64,000 nt of DNA from Jaapia argillacea MUCL 33604 (GCA_000697665.1 KL197717.1:835950-899949), one strand, 5' to 3'. Positions 45,971 through 57,807 are shown, numbered from the stretch's first letter. Numbers and translations: made by a program. The notes: a model not told the origin generated them from the letters alone.

Positions 45971-48341
45971 CTAGAGAGCACGTAACTCCCCCACCCACTG
46001 TCCGACATCCTCCCAAATCTTCTCCCGCTCCTTCTCATCCCACCACTTCAAAATCAAACAATCGTGAACACCATCCTTGACCATATGTACCCGAACCGAT
46101 ACACCATCTTTCTGCATCGCCCTACAACCAAAACGAACCCTCGATCAGTACATAGCAGTAAAGGGGAAGGTACCCAGGAGGGACTAACCTAACCAACATC
46201 CCACACTCCCGTTCCAACCTCTCCGCATCCCCAAGTACGACGAAACTCGGCGGGAAATCAGCGAACAAGATGGCTCGATGATCAGGGTTACTGGGGGCTG
46301 GGTTCAGGTAAGTTTGGGTATTCCTGACTGTCGGACGAGGATTGGGTGCGACGGGTGGTGCAAGGTTTTCAGCACGAGGATCTGCATCTGTTTCACCTTG
46401 ATCTTGGATCGAGCCAGAAACAGAAGGAGAGGCTGTGCCGGAGGAAGGGGAAGGAGGTGAAACGGAAAAATTGAAAGTAGCGGGTTGGGGATTGGTGTTG
46501 GAAGCGGGATGATCCATCTTCCTATCTTCCAACGCTTCCTTTTTGTGATGCGCGAGGTCTTCAGTCCTATTCAAACTCATAGTCACCACATTCCCATCAT
46601 CCTTCCATCCTTCCGGCCTCTTCACCTCCTCAACCCTCGGATTCCCATTCAGATCACCACCCTCCTTACTCTTCTTCTTCTTACCCTCCTTCTTACTCTT
46701 CTTCTCATGTTTCCCTTTCCTTCCATCCTTCCTATCTTTCCCATCTCTAGCTTTGGGCAACGGAACACCGGTGACTAATCCAATATTCCCTTCACCTGCT
46801 TCCATCATCTGGATTTGCAACGGTCCATAGTCACCACCTTCACCTTCCCATTCGACTGAGTGGCCGTACGCACGAAGGACTCGAGGAGAAGCGGGAGAGA
46901 TGTAAGGAGAGTGGATAGTTTCGATTGGGTGATGACCTAAGAGTGGACGGTCAGCATTTAGATATCCGCCAGGGATGATGAAATGTATTATTGATGAGGT
47001 GAGGATAACTTACCAAGGAAAGCTCGCTGTAACTGAGCACGAGGTTCAGGGGTATCGACAAGATAGTCGGTGGACGCATGTGGGCGAGGGATATACGCAG
47101 ACGGAGCAAGAGGGAAAGCATGTGCTATAGAATCCCAACATGAGCTAAAATTCAAGCGAAAAATTCAACATCAAGGATCGACGTACAAGGATCACAAGAA
47201 GGCTATCATCACAAATAACAAGTATCAATTTCAGATGGGCGGCTATCAAGGGGACAGGTCATCGACTTACAGAAACCATGAACAAACCATCAGGCATCGG
47301 TAAGACACCCTCGTCTCTGATCCATCTAGTCAAGCCGAGAATCAAATTCCCTCCGGCGCTATCTCCAATTAACAGAATCTTGGGCCGTTTGGATCCGAAG
47401 GCGTTGAGCTTGCCTTCTGCACCGCTCAATGGGGAAGTGTAGTGGTAAACACCGTCATCGCCTTTAGTGGCTCCGACTATGTTCAGAACAACGTGCCCAT
47501 AGACAGAAGCTGCATCTTGGATTGCAGCGGGTAAGGGATCGTGTTGGAGGAGACGATATTCAACAGCTGTGGGTATACGTTGTCAGCCCGCGATAAGACC
47601 CTACAAAGGGACGCCGTACCATAAACTTGAGTACAAAGACCATCCTTAAAGTGGTGTCAGACGATAATGGTTTCAGGAAGATCTGGGAATACTCACCTTG
47701 ATTAGTCGACGAGGTATACGAGAGGGCCCAGCAGTCTCGTGAGCGGACATGTGGCAGTATCCTCCGCCGTGGAGGAATATTCCAATGACGGGCGCAGAGG
47801 CCGAGTTTGACTCTACATCAGGAATCTGGTCGCCCGAAGGCTTCACCACGACCTTTACAGACTCAGCCTTACTATTCCCCTCATCAACCGCTTCCACCCC
47901 GCCTTTTCCTGTAGTAATGACGGGCCCGTCTTTCGGCCAGACGAACGTGCCGACTCTTTTGAAAATAACTTGGGGATCGAGTACGATGCCAGTCCTGAGA
48001 GACTCTTCCAGAGGAGGTATCCACTCAAACCTGGTTTCTTTTAGTTCTGCAAGTTCTTTGGATGAGAGTTCCGCCTCCGGATCGCGAGTACCCCAGGTCA
48101 CCCCAGCGACTTCGGTGACCTTATGGATCCTCCTCATAAAATTAACACAAACAATCTGTTTGAGTGACCATGAAGGCCGTGGACGCAAAGAGCGTGGTAC
48201 GACGGAGTAGTAGGTCACCCAGAGTGGGACCATAGCAATAGTTGTGGCCAGACGCTGGGAGACATAGAGGGATTTGAGAGGCTCGTGAGCGAAGGGTAAA
48301 TTTTCTTGGTATGGGTATACGGGAGTCTGGTCGTAGAGCAT
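45971..48341 (-). CDS. alpha/beta-hydrolase (HSL/steryl-acetylase type) with large charged insertion
   Basis: Exons 47697-48341, 47620-47644, 47271-47566, 47187-47202 (16 nt), 47014-47124, 46189-46936 and 45971-46121 join in phase to 663 residues. An N-terminal hydrophobic stretch (LATTIAMVPLWVTYYSVV) may anchor it. The oxyanion motif IFLHGGGY (His about 190), nucleophile elbow LLIGDSAGG (Ser about 293), acid in VVLGDAERL (Asp about 601) and base in VKDGVHDCL (His about 633) are all present, so it should be an active esterase or lipase of the hormone-sensitive-lipase group. Between Ser and Asp lie about 308 residues where the family usually has about 100; the extra part is lysine-rich then Ser/Pro-rich (KSKKEGKKKKSKEGG near residue 460). 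The substrate is unknown. Confidence 0.85.
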
Positions 48342-49110
48342 CGTCAGAGTGGGAGAAGAAATGAAACGGGACAGGCCTGCCTGTACCCTATTTTCAAGTA
48401 TGGAGGAAGAGCGCTTGGAGGGTTGATGTCATGGATGTGAGCAGAAGCTATGTGGGGCGGTTGTTGCCGGGCCATGTTCCGGACTCTCCACCCCTTGGAC
48501 CTGCCGAGCACTTTGCTGTACGGTGAAGTTGTTCGACGGTTAAATTCGAGCTCAAATATCCTTCCTTCATCGATTCATTCCCAGAGTCACCAAACCACCC
48601 TCATTCACCAACGTTGGTCGGTCCAACCGTGAGCTGCCCATAACTACCTGCCAAACTAGTGCCATCTTCGCGTCCACTCCACTCGCAGGCCCCAAGGGCC
48701 TTGGAACTCCAAGGCGTCATAAATTTCGACATTGCACCTGAAGCGTGAGTCACTGAGATGGCGTCGTGCAACAGACAGACCTTCGGCGGGATCTCACTGC
48801 GATGCCGACGAATATAGGCAGTCATCGCTTCAGACAACAATAAATTATGACGGGGAGACATGTACTTGTGCGACATACTTGATGGTCTGCAGACGCCATA
48901 GCGGCACATGAGGGAACGGATATACCCAGAATGCTACAGACAAGAACCTTCTGTTCGGCGCATCGAGAGGTCTCTACATTCCTAAGTTACCGACTTCGTG
49001 CTAAGGGGTGAGGCTTCAAAGTCACCTCTCCAGCCACAGTCGGGTACGACAGTCCTCCTCACAGTGGGCGCGAGTCTGCAAATCGGTATCTTGTAAGGAT
49101 GGTTTTGACC
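48342..49110. other. intergenic, nothing recognised
   Basis: A 102-codon minus frame (48601-48909) has no domain and no splice context. The part near 48341 should hold the hydrolase promoter. Confidence 0.5.
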
Positions 49111-50654
49111 CTATGACGGCCGTGAGGCCATGCCATCAGCCTGCGGAGTGACAACTAATACCAGAGCGATACCTACATCGACACCCTCCGAATACGATAT
49201 CCACTGAACTTCCGGTGGGATATGACATTCTGCAAAACAGGGATGGGGTGAACAGAACACAGAGAAGGTTTGGCCGCAAGGCTCACCACTCCAATCGACA
49301 TTCAGGCCAACATCGTAAAGGTGTCTCGATATCACTTCGGAGTATATCTACTCCATCCAATCAATAAGGGCGAGTTGTATGGAATTGGAGACGACGTACC
49401 TCATAAACGGTGAGACTGTGAGCACCAAGGCCATGAAAGAACGAAACCCTCGCGTTTGGACCCGACAACAAACTTGGCAAATACTGATAAAATTCCATAT
49501 ATGCCCGGTACCCTTCCGCAAAGGTATCAAAGTAGACGACATCAAACCTTCCAATCTCCTCCCTCGACACTTTGGATACCAGTTGAGGAGACCGTTCCGT
49601 GTGTCGCTCGGTGGTCTCAAGAAGTCTTGCCAGCGACCTTGGAGAATACGAACGTTGCGTTCGCCAAACCAGCGTGTTTTACGCATGAAGTCAATACAAT
49701 TGGGGTGGGCTTCGATGATGGTATGGTTTGATGGGCAGTTTTCTTGGAAGTAGGTGTCAATCTGTGGGTGTTGGCTGACTCGACCATATAAGAAAGGAGT
49801 GCACGTACGATACCGAGGCCGAAACCAACGTTGAGGATGCGAACACCTTTGGGAAGGCCCTCGAGAAGCAAGCGGGCTGTTTCTTTCACTAGAAGAAAAT
49901 AATTTCAGCGCTACGGGATGCAAGGCGTTGAGAGCTGGATGCTCACTCAATGGGCGTTCCCATTCCATCATAACGCCCGTCCCAGTCCCCATATCAACCA
50001 TAGCAAAATCATGAGCAGTCTGCTGTGGGCTGGTGTACATGACGACGGACTTGAAATATCCTTCAACTTGTGGTGTTCGATCCTTGTCGACGGGATTGTC
50101 CCATTCGTCAGGAGGAGTTGTATACGGAAGGTAATATCGAGCATATTCTGAGTGCATCTGGAGTGAGCTTTGTCCGAGTCTAAGGTTGAGCTAACTCTCA
50201 CCTTTCTCTACAGCATACTCAAACAGGAACTTGGAGCATTCCTGATGTCCCTCTTTGCGAGCAAGGTCAATAGCACGGTTCCCGAGCCTATCCCGCCCAT
50301 TCCATGCAGAACCATGATCGAGCATCCACCGAACGTTCTCTTCCACTCCCATTTCAGCTGCAAAATGCAGAGCGGTGTAACCTGAGAATGGGCAACAAGC
50401 TTCCCTAAGGTCGGCTTTGGCAACACAGACAACCTTTTCGAGGAGGCTGATTGGACCGCAGGCGAAGTTGATCAGGATGCAATCGGGCGTGGTGTACGAG
50501 AGCATCGAGGCCACTAGGTCCCTAACGGTGCAAAATGTGTGAGCCTTGGAAGGACACAGCGAAAAATAACTGACCGGTCAGGGTCTTCATCAAAGCTTGG
50601 TAGTCGCCTGTCGACAGAATCGACAATTGGATTCGTCCCTGTTGCCGCTGGCAT
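49111..50654 (-). CDS. RMT2: protein arginine N-methyltransferase 2 (ankyrin + methyltransferase)
   Basis: Exons 50575-50654, 50212-50521, 49947-50157, 49809-49888, 49580-49761, 49400-49547, 49287-49347 and 49111-49229 join in phase to 396 residues. The front carries ankyrin-type repeats (SGYTALHFAAEMGVEENVRW, DRLGNRAIDLARKEGHQECS). The catalytic part has MVDMGTGTGVMMEWERPLMK, the SAM motif VRILNVGFGLGI, the acidic loop HTIIEAHPN, VRILQGRWQDFL and FDVVYFDTFAEGY, ending in RHLYDVGLNVDWS. Rmt2 methylates the delta nitrogen of an arginine in ribosomal protein L12. The start at 50654 is an in-frame Met inside an exon that could extend further upstream. One intron would be only 32 nt (49548-49579), which is unusually short; the donor at 50211 (gtagag) is weak. 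The identity is firm, these two junctions are not. Confidence 0.85.
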
Positions 50655-51094
50655 GAGATAATTTCGACCTGTAGGACAAAGGAGATGGGTGCAAAGTCAC
50701 AAGAAGCGAAAATGAGCAGGAGAAGCGAAACATTGCGGTAGGGCAGAGTCTCAAAGGAATGTCGATTGCCTTTCTACAAACTATGAAGTCAAAGATCAAG
50801 ATTCAAGGAGACTGCAGTGAGGAAGACTCACGTGATTATTACGGTCACGTCGTCACGCTATAACGCCTCGTTCCGATTTTGCTTCGACTTACTTGAACCA
50901 AATCTTCATCCTACTTCGACACCCCCTCCTGGGCCTCCTCCCCCTCGGTCTCATCGTCTCCGAAACCTGGGTACTCAGTGCTATAGGCCCGATATCCTCA
51001 TCTGTATCATACTGCATTCAAGCCTGACATACGGCCAGGCCCCACGTAACACCTTTACGACACTTTCCCCGGACCCCAAGCGCATTCCACTTCC

Positions 51095-51643
51095 ATGAAT
51101 AATCCGAAAAGCATGGTTTGTCAACTCGTCTCCCCTCCCACAATGTGAAACCCTTCTTATATGGCAATGTCTACAATTCCCTATGTCCGATCCTGCCTCT
51201 TTCATGAAATGAAATGGTTGTGTAAAGGCACTTGGGTGGGGAGTTCTCGTCGCGGGAGCCGGTATAAGCTTTTACTTTGCGAAGAAGTCGATTAACGAGC
51301 GGAGATATCAGCAAGAGGTTTCGGGGAGTCGTCCGACAGAAAAGTTAGATTGTGAGTTCCTCATTGCCCTTTTCCATTCCGATCCGAGGATTCCGCCCTT
51401 TCGCGTGGCCTTCTTGGGCTTCCTGCCCCATAGTTTTGCTCCCTCTTCTCGCACAACTCTAAATAGCTTATACTTTGCTGCATCTTTGCAGGGCAAGCGA
51501 AAATAGCTCGGGAAGTCGAAGCACAGGCTGGTCAAGCATCTACGACGTCACCGACTGCGATAGATGGAGCCGGTTCGGTCGGGTCAATCCCTCCAAATTC
51601 CACACGACAAACACCGTTGGACTCGCCGACCAAGGGGCCGTAG
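51095..51643 (+). CDS. small single-pass membrane protein, array member 1
   Basis: Exons 51095-51115, 51228-51351 and 51492-51643 give 98 residues. After a 7-residue start (MNNPKSM) comes one membrane segment (LGWGVLVAGAGISFYFA), then a charged stretch (KKSINERRYQQEV), a Trp codon split by the second intron (KLD-WQAKIAREV) and a Ser/Thr/Pro-rich tail. Intron positions and layout equal those of the next three genes, but sequence is far diverged. Family not recognised; the Gly-rich helix plus basic flank would suit an inner mitochondrial or ER membrane protein, which is inference. Confidence 0.6.
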
Positions 51644-52108
51644 TAGCCTTCATGATGCGCCCTACCTACGATGTCCAATCCAGAAGGTTTTCTTCACAAA
51701 CGGGACTGTGTTGGCTTTATGATCATCTGTCAGCAACGACGACTTGACGACTTGAAGCATACTCCAAGGGCTTGCGAACGTCCAATTGAGAGTACTAATT
51801 TCATTCGGCGAGAAGCCCACGGACTTTCCACTTGATTTGGGGCTTCCAAGCCTTTTCGCCTGGCTCAGCCGAGGTTTCTTCGACGTCACTTTCGTTTGCT
51901 TCGCACCTCTATGAGTGCGTATGTAGGAGCACGCATTCCAGCGACATTTCTTGACGTTGGCTCTAGTTTGGCAACAACGACGTCATTCACACCGTCATCC
52001 TGGTCCGTCATCCCGTATGAATATCGCTGAGTAGTCTCGCAAGTAACTGCACGACGCACAATCGTGCTTTCTTTCGATTCGCGACCGACCTCACTAGACT
52101 CATCCACT

Positions 52109-52518
52109 ATGAGCACAGCAGGTCCAGGAACTCGACCACCAGGTCAACCATTCGGGCGTGGTGGGATGGGTGGGCGTAGAGTACGTCGCCAGTCTCCTAT
52201 CTCGATACTCAAAGCTAAATAAGATTTTCCTAGACGCTATTTGGAGGTGTCGCTTTGGTCACCGTAGGGTTTGCCATGTTTTATTATGGGTTGCAGAAAG
52301 ACCACGAGCGGAAAGAGAGGAAAGACCCAGCCTCTGGCGCACAGATCCCAACCTGTACGAACAATTGTTCTTTTTATGTTATAGGTTGCGGCGTCCCCTG
52401 ATGCCTCTTTTTGTTTATTATAGGGGAGTACCGCATCCAGCAAGTGCAGTCGCCACAGGATAAACCAGCCGAGAACCCTTTGACCGTCCGTAGCTCAGAT
52501 GTGAAAGGGAAGGCGTAG
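52109..52518 (+). CDS. small single-pass membrane protein, array member 2
   Basis: Exons 52109-52180, 52234-52354 (121 nt) and 52424-52518 give 95 residues. The Gly/Pro-rich start MSTAGPGTRPPGQPFGRGG and GRR precede the membrane exon, which begins TLFGGVALVTVGFAMFYYGL. A charged stretch (QKDHERKERKD) leads to IPT-WEYRIQQVQ, where the Trp codon is split by intron 2 (phase 1). The tail is short. Closest to member 3: exon 2 has the same length and starts TLxGGVAL. Function unknown. Confidence 0.7.
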
Positions 52519-52828
52519 GAAGGAAGAGAGGCTCGGGGCGAATACCCCAGAGGCGGACTGAGGGCACCGACAGTACAGGTACTTATATGGCTCGCGAAGT
52601 AATCCATTGACTACCATCTCAAACCATCTCCCCTTCGTGCTCGCAAATCGGTCGTCCCAAAGCGGGAATTCAGTTACCTTTCGCAGATACACAGAATGCG
52701 AGACGTCATTCCGTTTCTTCGATCACTAGGTGGTACGGTCAGCCACCTTCAGCCGCTATAATATCTTGGTCAAACCGCACCCACCACTAACAACCATCTT
52801 CACTCCCATACTTGCATACTCGTCTGCA

Positions 52829-53432
52829 ATGAGCCAATTTATCCCCCGAGCTGAGGGTCCCTCTATTAAAGGAGGTCGAGTAAGTCGTCGCTTTTGTTGC
52901 GTGATTCGACTGGCAGCTGATCCGTTTACGTTTAGACACTCATTGGTGGTGTTGCTCTCGTTGCGGCTGGCCTTGGGATATTTTATATGAACCTCCAACG
53001 AAGAGAAGCAAATAAAGAGATCAAAGATAAGGATGCACCTGGTGCCATTCCCACATGTCAGCATCCCCCTCCCCGCTATCTGTCCTTTCGCTGATGAACC
53101 GTCCAGGGAAGTACCGTTTAAATCAAGCTTCGCATGTGGATGGTCCGCAAACCGACTCGGCTTCACTCCGTGCATCGCGTGTTGAGTCTCGATCTACCAC
53201 ACTCAACGGTATCAACTACGACAACGATGGCAAGCACTCTGTCATCTCGCGGGACAAAGCCGAAGAGGGAACAGCGCCACAGAATCGAGTTTCACAGCCG
53301 ACGCCGCAGAGAGACGGAGGTGATGGAATGGCATACACCAAGGCTCCAGATTACAAGGATTCCTACAACAAGTCTGCCAAGAAGGCGAAGACCGAGAAGG
53401 AGGAGGAAGTGGAGAACGCGTCCATCCTATGA
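52829..53432 (+). CDS. small single-pass membrane protein, array member 3
   Basis: Exons 52829-52879, 52936-53056 (121 nt) and 53107-53432 give 165 residues. Start MSQFIPRAEGPSIKGGR, then TLIGGVALVAAGLGIFYMNL, charged QRREANKEIKDKD, then IPT-WKYRLNQAS with the Trp codon split at the same place as in member 2. The tail is longer and hydrophilic (about 105 residues), with KDSYNKSAKKAKTEKEEEVE near the end. It may be a recent expansion of the last exon. Function unknown. Confidence 0.7.
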
Positions 53433-53753
53433 ACCACGTGCTGGGAATTTATTTGTATGATATGACGGAGGGTATTGCATTTCCAAAAACACCCCTGTTC
53501 TCCGCTGCCTAGTTCGCTCGTCCTCGTGCATGGATAAAAGTTGGTGGACACCGAGATTCAATCCAAGTCTGCCGGGAACGATCTCGATGGAGTTCTGCCT
53601 TGTTCTATGCAACTCAAACTGCCTTGTGACCTTCCAATGGTCTTGTCTGCCCCACCTATAAATGCAAAACGCCAGGATCAAGAGACCCACAAACCCCCCA
53701 CATATCCCTGTCATTCTTGAATTACCGTCCCTCCTCGAGAGCTTGTGAACGCG

Positions 53754-54123
53754 ATGAACGCTCAGACACCCCAACAACTGATGAAACACCCAAAGGCAAA
53801 CGCCGTAAGTTCCATCTCGGTGGTGCGCTCCAGCGATTGATATTCTCGGTCAGATCATGGGTGGTGCAGCTCTTGCTGTCGCTACTGGGCTAGCGTATTG
53901 GTGGGGATTTAGAGATGTTGACAAGAGACATCCTTCTGCAGTTGTTCTTGGGGCTAGTGGGTGTTTCCGAGGTTACTACTATGGTTGCGCTAACACAGGG
54001 CCCGTCTGGCAGCTGTCCAAGACAAGGCAGAGGCAAACAAGAGATAATGAACGAAACGCTTTGCCATCATGGCCTCCCCGACTGTACGCTACTGAAACTA
54101 TGCTATGGACAAGTGCCATATGA
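53754..54123 (+). CDS. small single-pass membrane protein, array member 4
   Basis: Exon 1 (53754-53804, MNAQTPQQLMKHPKANA) has the same 51-nt length as in member 3. Exon 2 starts at 53854 with IMGGAALAVATGLAYWWGF and a charged RDVDKRHP. The conserved Trp context may be GPVWQLSKTRQRQ, but the expected second intron is not clear: reading on gives a stop at 54123, while a short intron before GPVW is possible. It is the most diverged member and may be decaying. Confidence 0.5.
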
Positions 54124-54556
54124 AGGGAAAGAAGTTGTATGAAAGGCGTTGTACATATATGTATCGATAGTACTTCTGCATGTTTTTTCTCGGTTCGACA
54201 TTTCTTATCCTCTTCAATTCGACGTCGAGTAACCCCTGAACGGTCCTGTCTGGTTGTAAATTGATCACGTTGGTAAACTGGCTTTTGGCGATAGCCATGC
54301 GACGGGGAACTAGTACCACGACAACCTTCCCAGTGCACCCCACCCTCACTCCTTGAGCAGTCTAGTCACTAGTTTTCGGATCACGAGGTCACCTGCGAAT
54401 CTGATATCGCTAAGCCAAAAGTTGCTTTTGGGTTGGCAGCATGCGAACATGGGAGGAGCTGAGTAACCTATTTTACCGAGTAGTCAAACGGCTTATCTTG
54501 AAATCACCCCACAACAACTTACCCCCCGCCTCCTCATCAGCGACAGTAGGCTTACC
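54124..54556. other. intergenic, nothing recognised
   Basis: About 430 bp with short frames only; presumably holds the terminator of array member 4 and the promoter of the methyltransferase gene. Confidence 0.5.
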
Positions 54557-55933
54557 ATGGTTGAAACGCAAGAATCTCAAGTTGAAGACCTAAAATTCGT
54601 GCACGGACGCGGGATGAACAGCCGCAGTGAGGTTAGTCTCCCTATTCTGATCCCTCCGCGACGTCTCCCATCGTTCTGTCAGGTATACAAACTACCTGCG
54701 GATTCAGTGGAAATGCAAGTGAGTCTCTCTGTCTCGACAACGAGGACACAATGACGATCGTCATCGGGCACAAGAGGTTAGCAGTACAACATAGGTTGTG
54801 GAAGTTGCTCGAATTGGACCTTTATCCACTGGAAGTGGCATCGCGGGTGGCTGATGTTCTTAGATCGAGTAACGGAGAACGTCCTCGTGTCCTCGATCTA
54901 GGGTCGGGTTCCGGGATTTGGTGAGGACACTGAAAAATGTCGATGCCCTTCTGTCTGAAAGATTCAAGGAACGCAGGACTGTTGAAATGGCGAACAAATT
55001 TCCTGACGTCGAGGTCATAGGGTTTGATCTAGTGAAGAATGCCGATATGTCAGTGTTATCTTCTATGGGTAGATGTGGGCCCTCACGCTCGTCACTTCTA
55101 GAACCGTTCCATCGAACTGCAGGTATGCAATATAAGTTATCAGAGGAGAAATTTGAGTTCATTCTGCCCACAGATTTATCCTTGGGGACCTTACCACAGA
55201 CCTGGCAAGGTTCGAGGGTCAATTCAACCTGATCCACTGCCGTGCCGTTACGGGACATGTTGTACCTTCGGTTTCTCGTCCCTGAAAACAATCTGACCTA
55301 GCCACACAGCTTACCGACCCGTCGGGATCTCTACAAATCATAGGCCGATGTCTAAAACCTGGTGAGCTGCCCCGTCTCGATATACGAAGAACATCTACCG
55401 ATAGTCTCAGGCGGGATACTCATCACGGGAGGAGGAGACAGTACCATATTCAACAAGCAGAAAGAAGTAGCGAAACCTGCCGCTGAGGGGGAGGATAATC
55501 ATGGGCGGTCATGGATTGCCAGGTACATGGCCGAGTGGCGCAAAGTAATCCGTTCTCACGTTGCGTATACCATGGAAGAAGAGGTCCAGTGGCTCAAGGA
55601 CGAGGGGCAGTATGAGGAAGTCCAGCATTGGAGGTATCTTGCACCTGTCAACTGGAGTGGTGATGGGTTGGTCAACGGCGATGAGATCGGGAAAATTATG
55701 GCATCCAACCTTTTGGTAAGGTGCTGTCACTGAACCTCCCCTTCCTGGAGTGACCATCCGTTTTATAGGCGTTTGTACAGTCGTGCAAGCCTAGCTTGAT
55801 CGCTGGCGGCTATAACCCAGTCGAAGTCGACCGGTGGATTCACGAGATCAATAAGGAGGCTGCGGGTACCGAGACAAAACTTTATATCCCGTGGCACGCC
55901 ATTGTGGCTTTCAAACGAGGGTATCTGTATTAA
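54557..55933 (+). CDS. class I SAM-dependent methyltransferase
   Basis: Nine exons (54557-54631, 54683-54718, 54775-54920, 54977-55048, 55102-55122, 55174-55261, 55310-55361, 55411-55715, 55769-55933) give 319 residues. Motif I is VLDLGSGSGIW (about residues 76-86), motif II VEVIGFDL, then NCRFILGDL, the post-motif FNLIHCRAVTGHV, and motif GRCLKPGGILITGGGD. This is the pattern of the many small-molecule and effector-type methyltransferases of basidiomycetes (LaeA-like fold); the substrate is unknown. Unspliced, the region shows apparent frame breaks around 55050-55175, but two introns (55049-55101 and 55123-55173) restore a continuous and family-like sequence. Only the junction near 55262-55309 is ambiguous between two acceptors. 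Confidence 0.82.
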
Positions 55934-57346
55934 CGGTGGAAGATCGCGGAGACGTTCTGAATTTCAACGAACCACTCACGTCTTCAACATCCAATGGAAA
56001 TGATTTTCTGTCACCGACCCTTCTTGATAAGTCGGCGAGCGCTGGGTGGTGTGATTTTTCTTGATGATCCTGCTGGGAGGACTTGTACGTTGCCACATGC
56101 CACATGCAAAATCTGCCCAAGTTGGGATCGAACGGAGCCCTGTAACATTACTTCGCAAACGTCGATGGAGGCGACATAACCCCCTCCGGTCCCTGTGGAA
56201 GCGCTCGTGAGCACGTACTCGGGTCTCTCAGGACCTGCCGTAACAAGTCCTATCGGCCTGCGACGATCCCAAGGCCATAGACGCCGTGGAGCCAGCAGTT
56301 CTTTCGAAACGGAAACTGACTTGAGCGGGAAAAAATCGGATGTAATGGATTATTGGATGTGGATTGGAGCTTCCGAAGCCGGGTTGGATGGGCTATCGAC
56401 TATCGGTTGAAGTGATATGAACAAGTCCTGATCGAACGAAAGCTTCAGACGGAGGTAAGACAATTCCATAAATACGCAACATGTGGAGACATAGCTCGGC
56501 CAATAAGCTTGGGGATCAGCATCTGATCAATAGTGTATCTGGCGTGTACCTAAACCTTTCCAGAGATGGCGGGAACTTAGTTCATCATCTGCGGAAAGAA
56601 TCAACAACCGGTTGACTACCAAACCACCGCGCCCACGGCAACCTAACGACTTGAGCTCCTTCCCTTGTTCTGGGTGATTCCTGTGGATGTTCGTCTCTTC
56701 GAAGCCAGAGCGTTGTGTAAGATGCTGTACAGTGTTATTTGGACGCTGGCAAAATGAGATAAACCGCGCCAGGTTCCCTACTCAGCCGAACGGCCGATTG
56801 CGCTCGGGAGAAGAGCTTGAATTAACAGGAATTGTCCAGTAGGTAAGTAGGAAGTCCGCCCATTGCTCATTCGATTGCAAGGCGAGCCCAGACATGATGC
56901 ATGATGGATGCACGCACATGAGAACCAGTCTGAACAACTGATGGAAGAGATGACGGACCAGTGCTACTAGGTTAAATATGGTCCACCACTGAGAAAATGA
57001 TGAACCCGTAGCGTGCCGAAGCTACGTTTATCTTGAGCTGATTGACCCCGAGAGTGGCGGTAGTGGACTTTGTTAAGTTAGTGCTATGTAAGTAGTATTT
57101 CTTTGTACGCTCTGCTGGCAACTGGCGGCGCCGGAAAGCAATGATTATTGCGCAATTGCCACCATTGAAAGGAATCGAGTCTCTCAAACCCCGCATCACT
57201 TCCTTCTGTAACCGAAAATCTCAGGAACTCTCGTCGTCAGGCTAGTACTTACCGAGCCATATCCGAGTCCGCTGCTTTGGCGCGACGAATATTCATCCTC
57301 CTGATGCCCTGGGGTGGCACTTTGGTCGGCTTTGATGTGGCCAGGA
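55934..57346. other. no supported gene
   Basis: Several 60-75-codon frames on both strands, one with protein-like composition on the minus strand (56972-57199, KEVMRGLRDSIPFNGG) possibly preceded by an exon at 57249-57450. I could not join them into a model with start and stop. Confidence 0.4.
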
Positions 57347-57807
57347 TCAAACGTGGTAAGCTTCCTGCCAGCTCTGAGTGGCAGCGAGCATCCCTCCCTG
57401 CGTCGCCGTACGGCATGTTGGTTTGTTTGATAGGCGCCCATTCCGTGCCTGCAGGTTGCAACGGGGAATATGAACACTTACATACACTTCTGGCTTCTCC
57501 AGATCCGCCACGGTTGTCGGATCTCGAGCTCTGTTCTCAGGGAGGACCCATTCTGGTGTTGCGAGGACCGTCTTCGAATCTTCTGATGCACTTTTAAGCT
57601 TGCCTCGCCAGTAACTCCAGCGCCCTTTGCCATCTCCGCGCGCGCTGCCGGTTGTGCTGTCTCTTTCCTCCCGCCCGGCGTGAAATGGTCGATTGGCAAT
57701 CTCCTGCTGAGATAGCGAGGGATGCGGGTACAGTCATTCATCGTACTAGGTTTTAGAGTGTGTTGACTGACCTTGTCGTCACAGCGGTATTTGCGAAGTT
57801 CATGCAT
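57347..57807 (-). CDS. small hypothetical protein
   Basis: From ATG 57807 (MHELRKYRCDDK) a 63-67-nt intron leads to an exon reading EIANRPFHAGREERDS, GRWSYWRGKLKSASEDSKTV and ATPEWVLPENRARDPTTVAD, ending at a donor gtaagt after EKPEVY. A last exon ends ...QSWQEAYHV, stop at 57347. Composition is clearly protein-like and hydrophilic, about 120 residues, no membrane segment, no family recognised. The final intron is 33 or about 85 nt depending on the acceptor; both keep the frame. It is head-to-head with the seven-helix gene, 82 bp between start codons. Confidence 0.45.

Noticed and set aside
51662-52116. Minus-strand frames between array members 1 and 2
   Set aside because: They could be joined by one intron, but have no domain, and lie opposite the leader and start of array member 2.
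55049-55180. Apparent frameshift in the methyltransferase gene
   Set aside because: Two canonical short introns restore a continuous frame with the NCRFILGDL motif.
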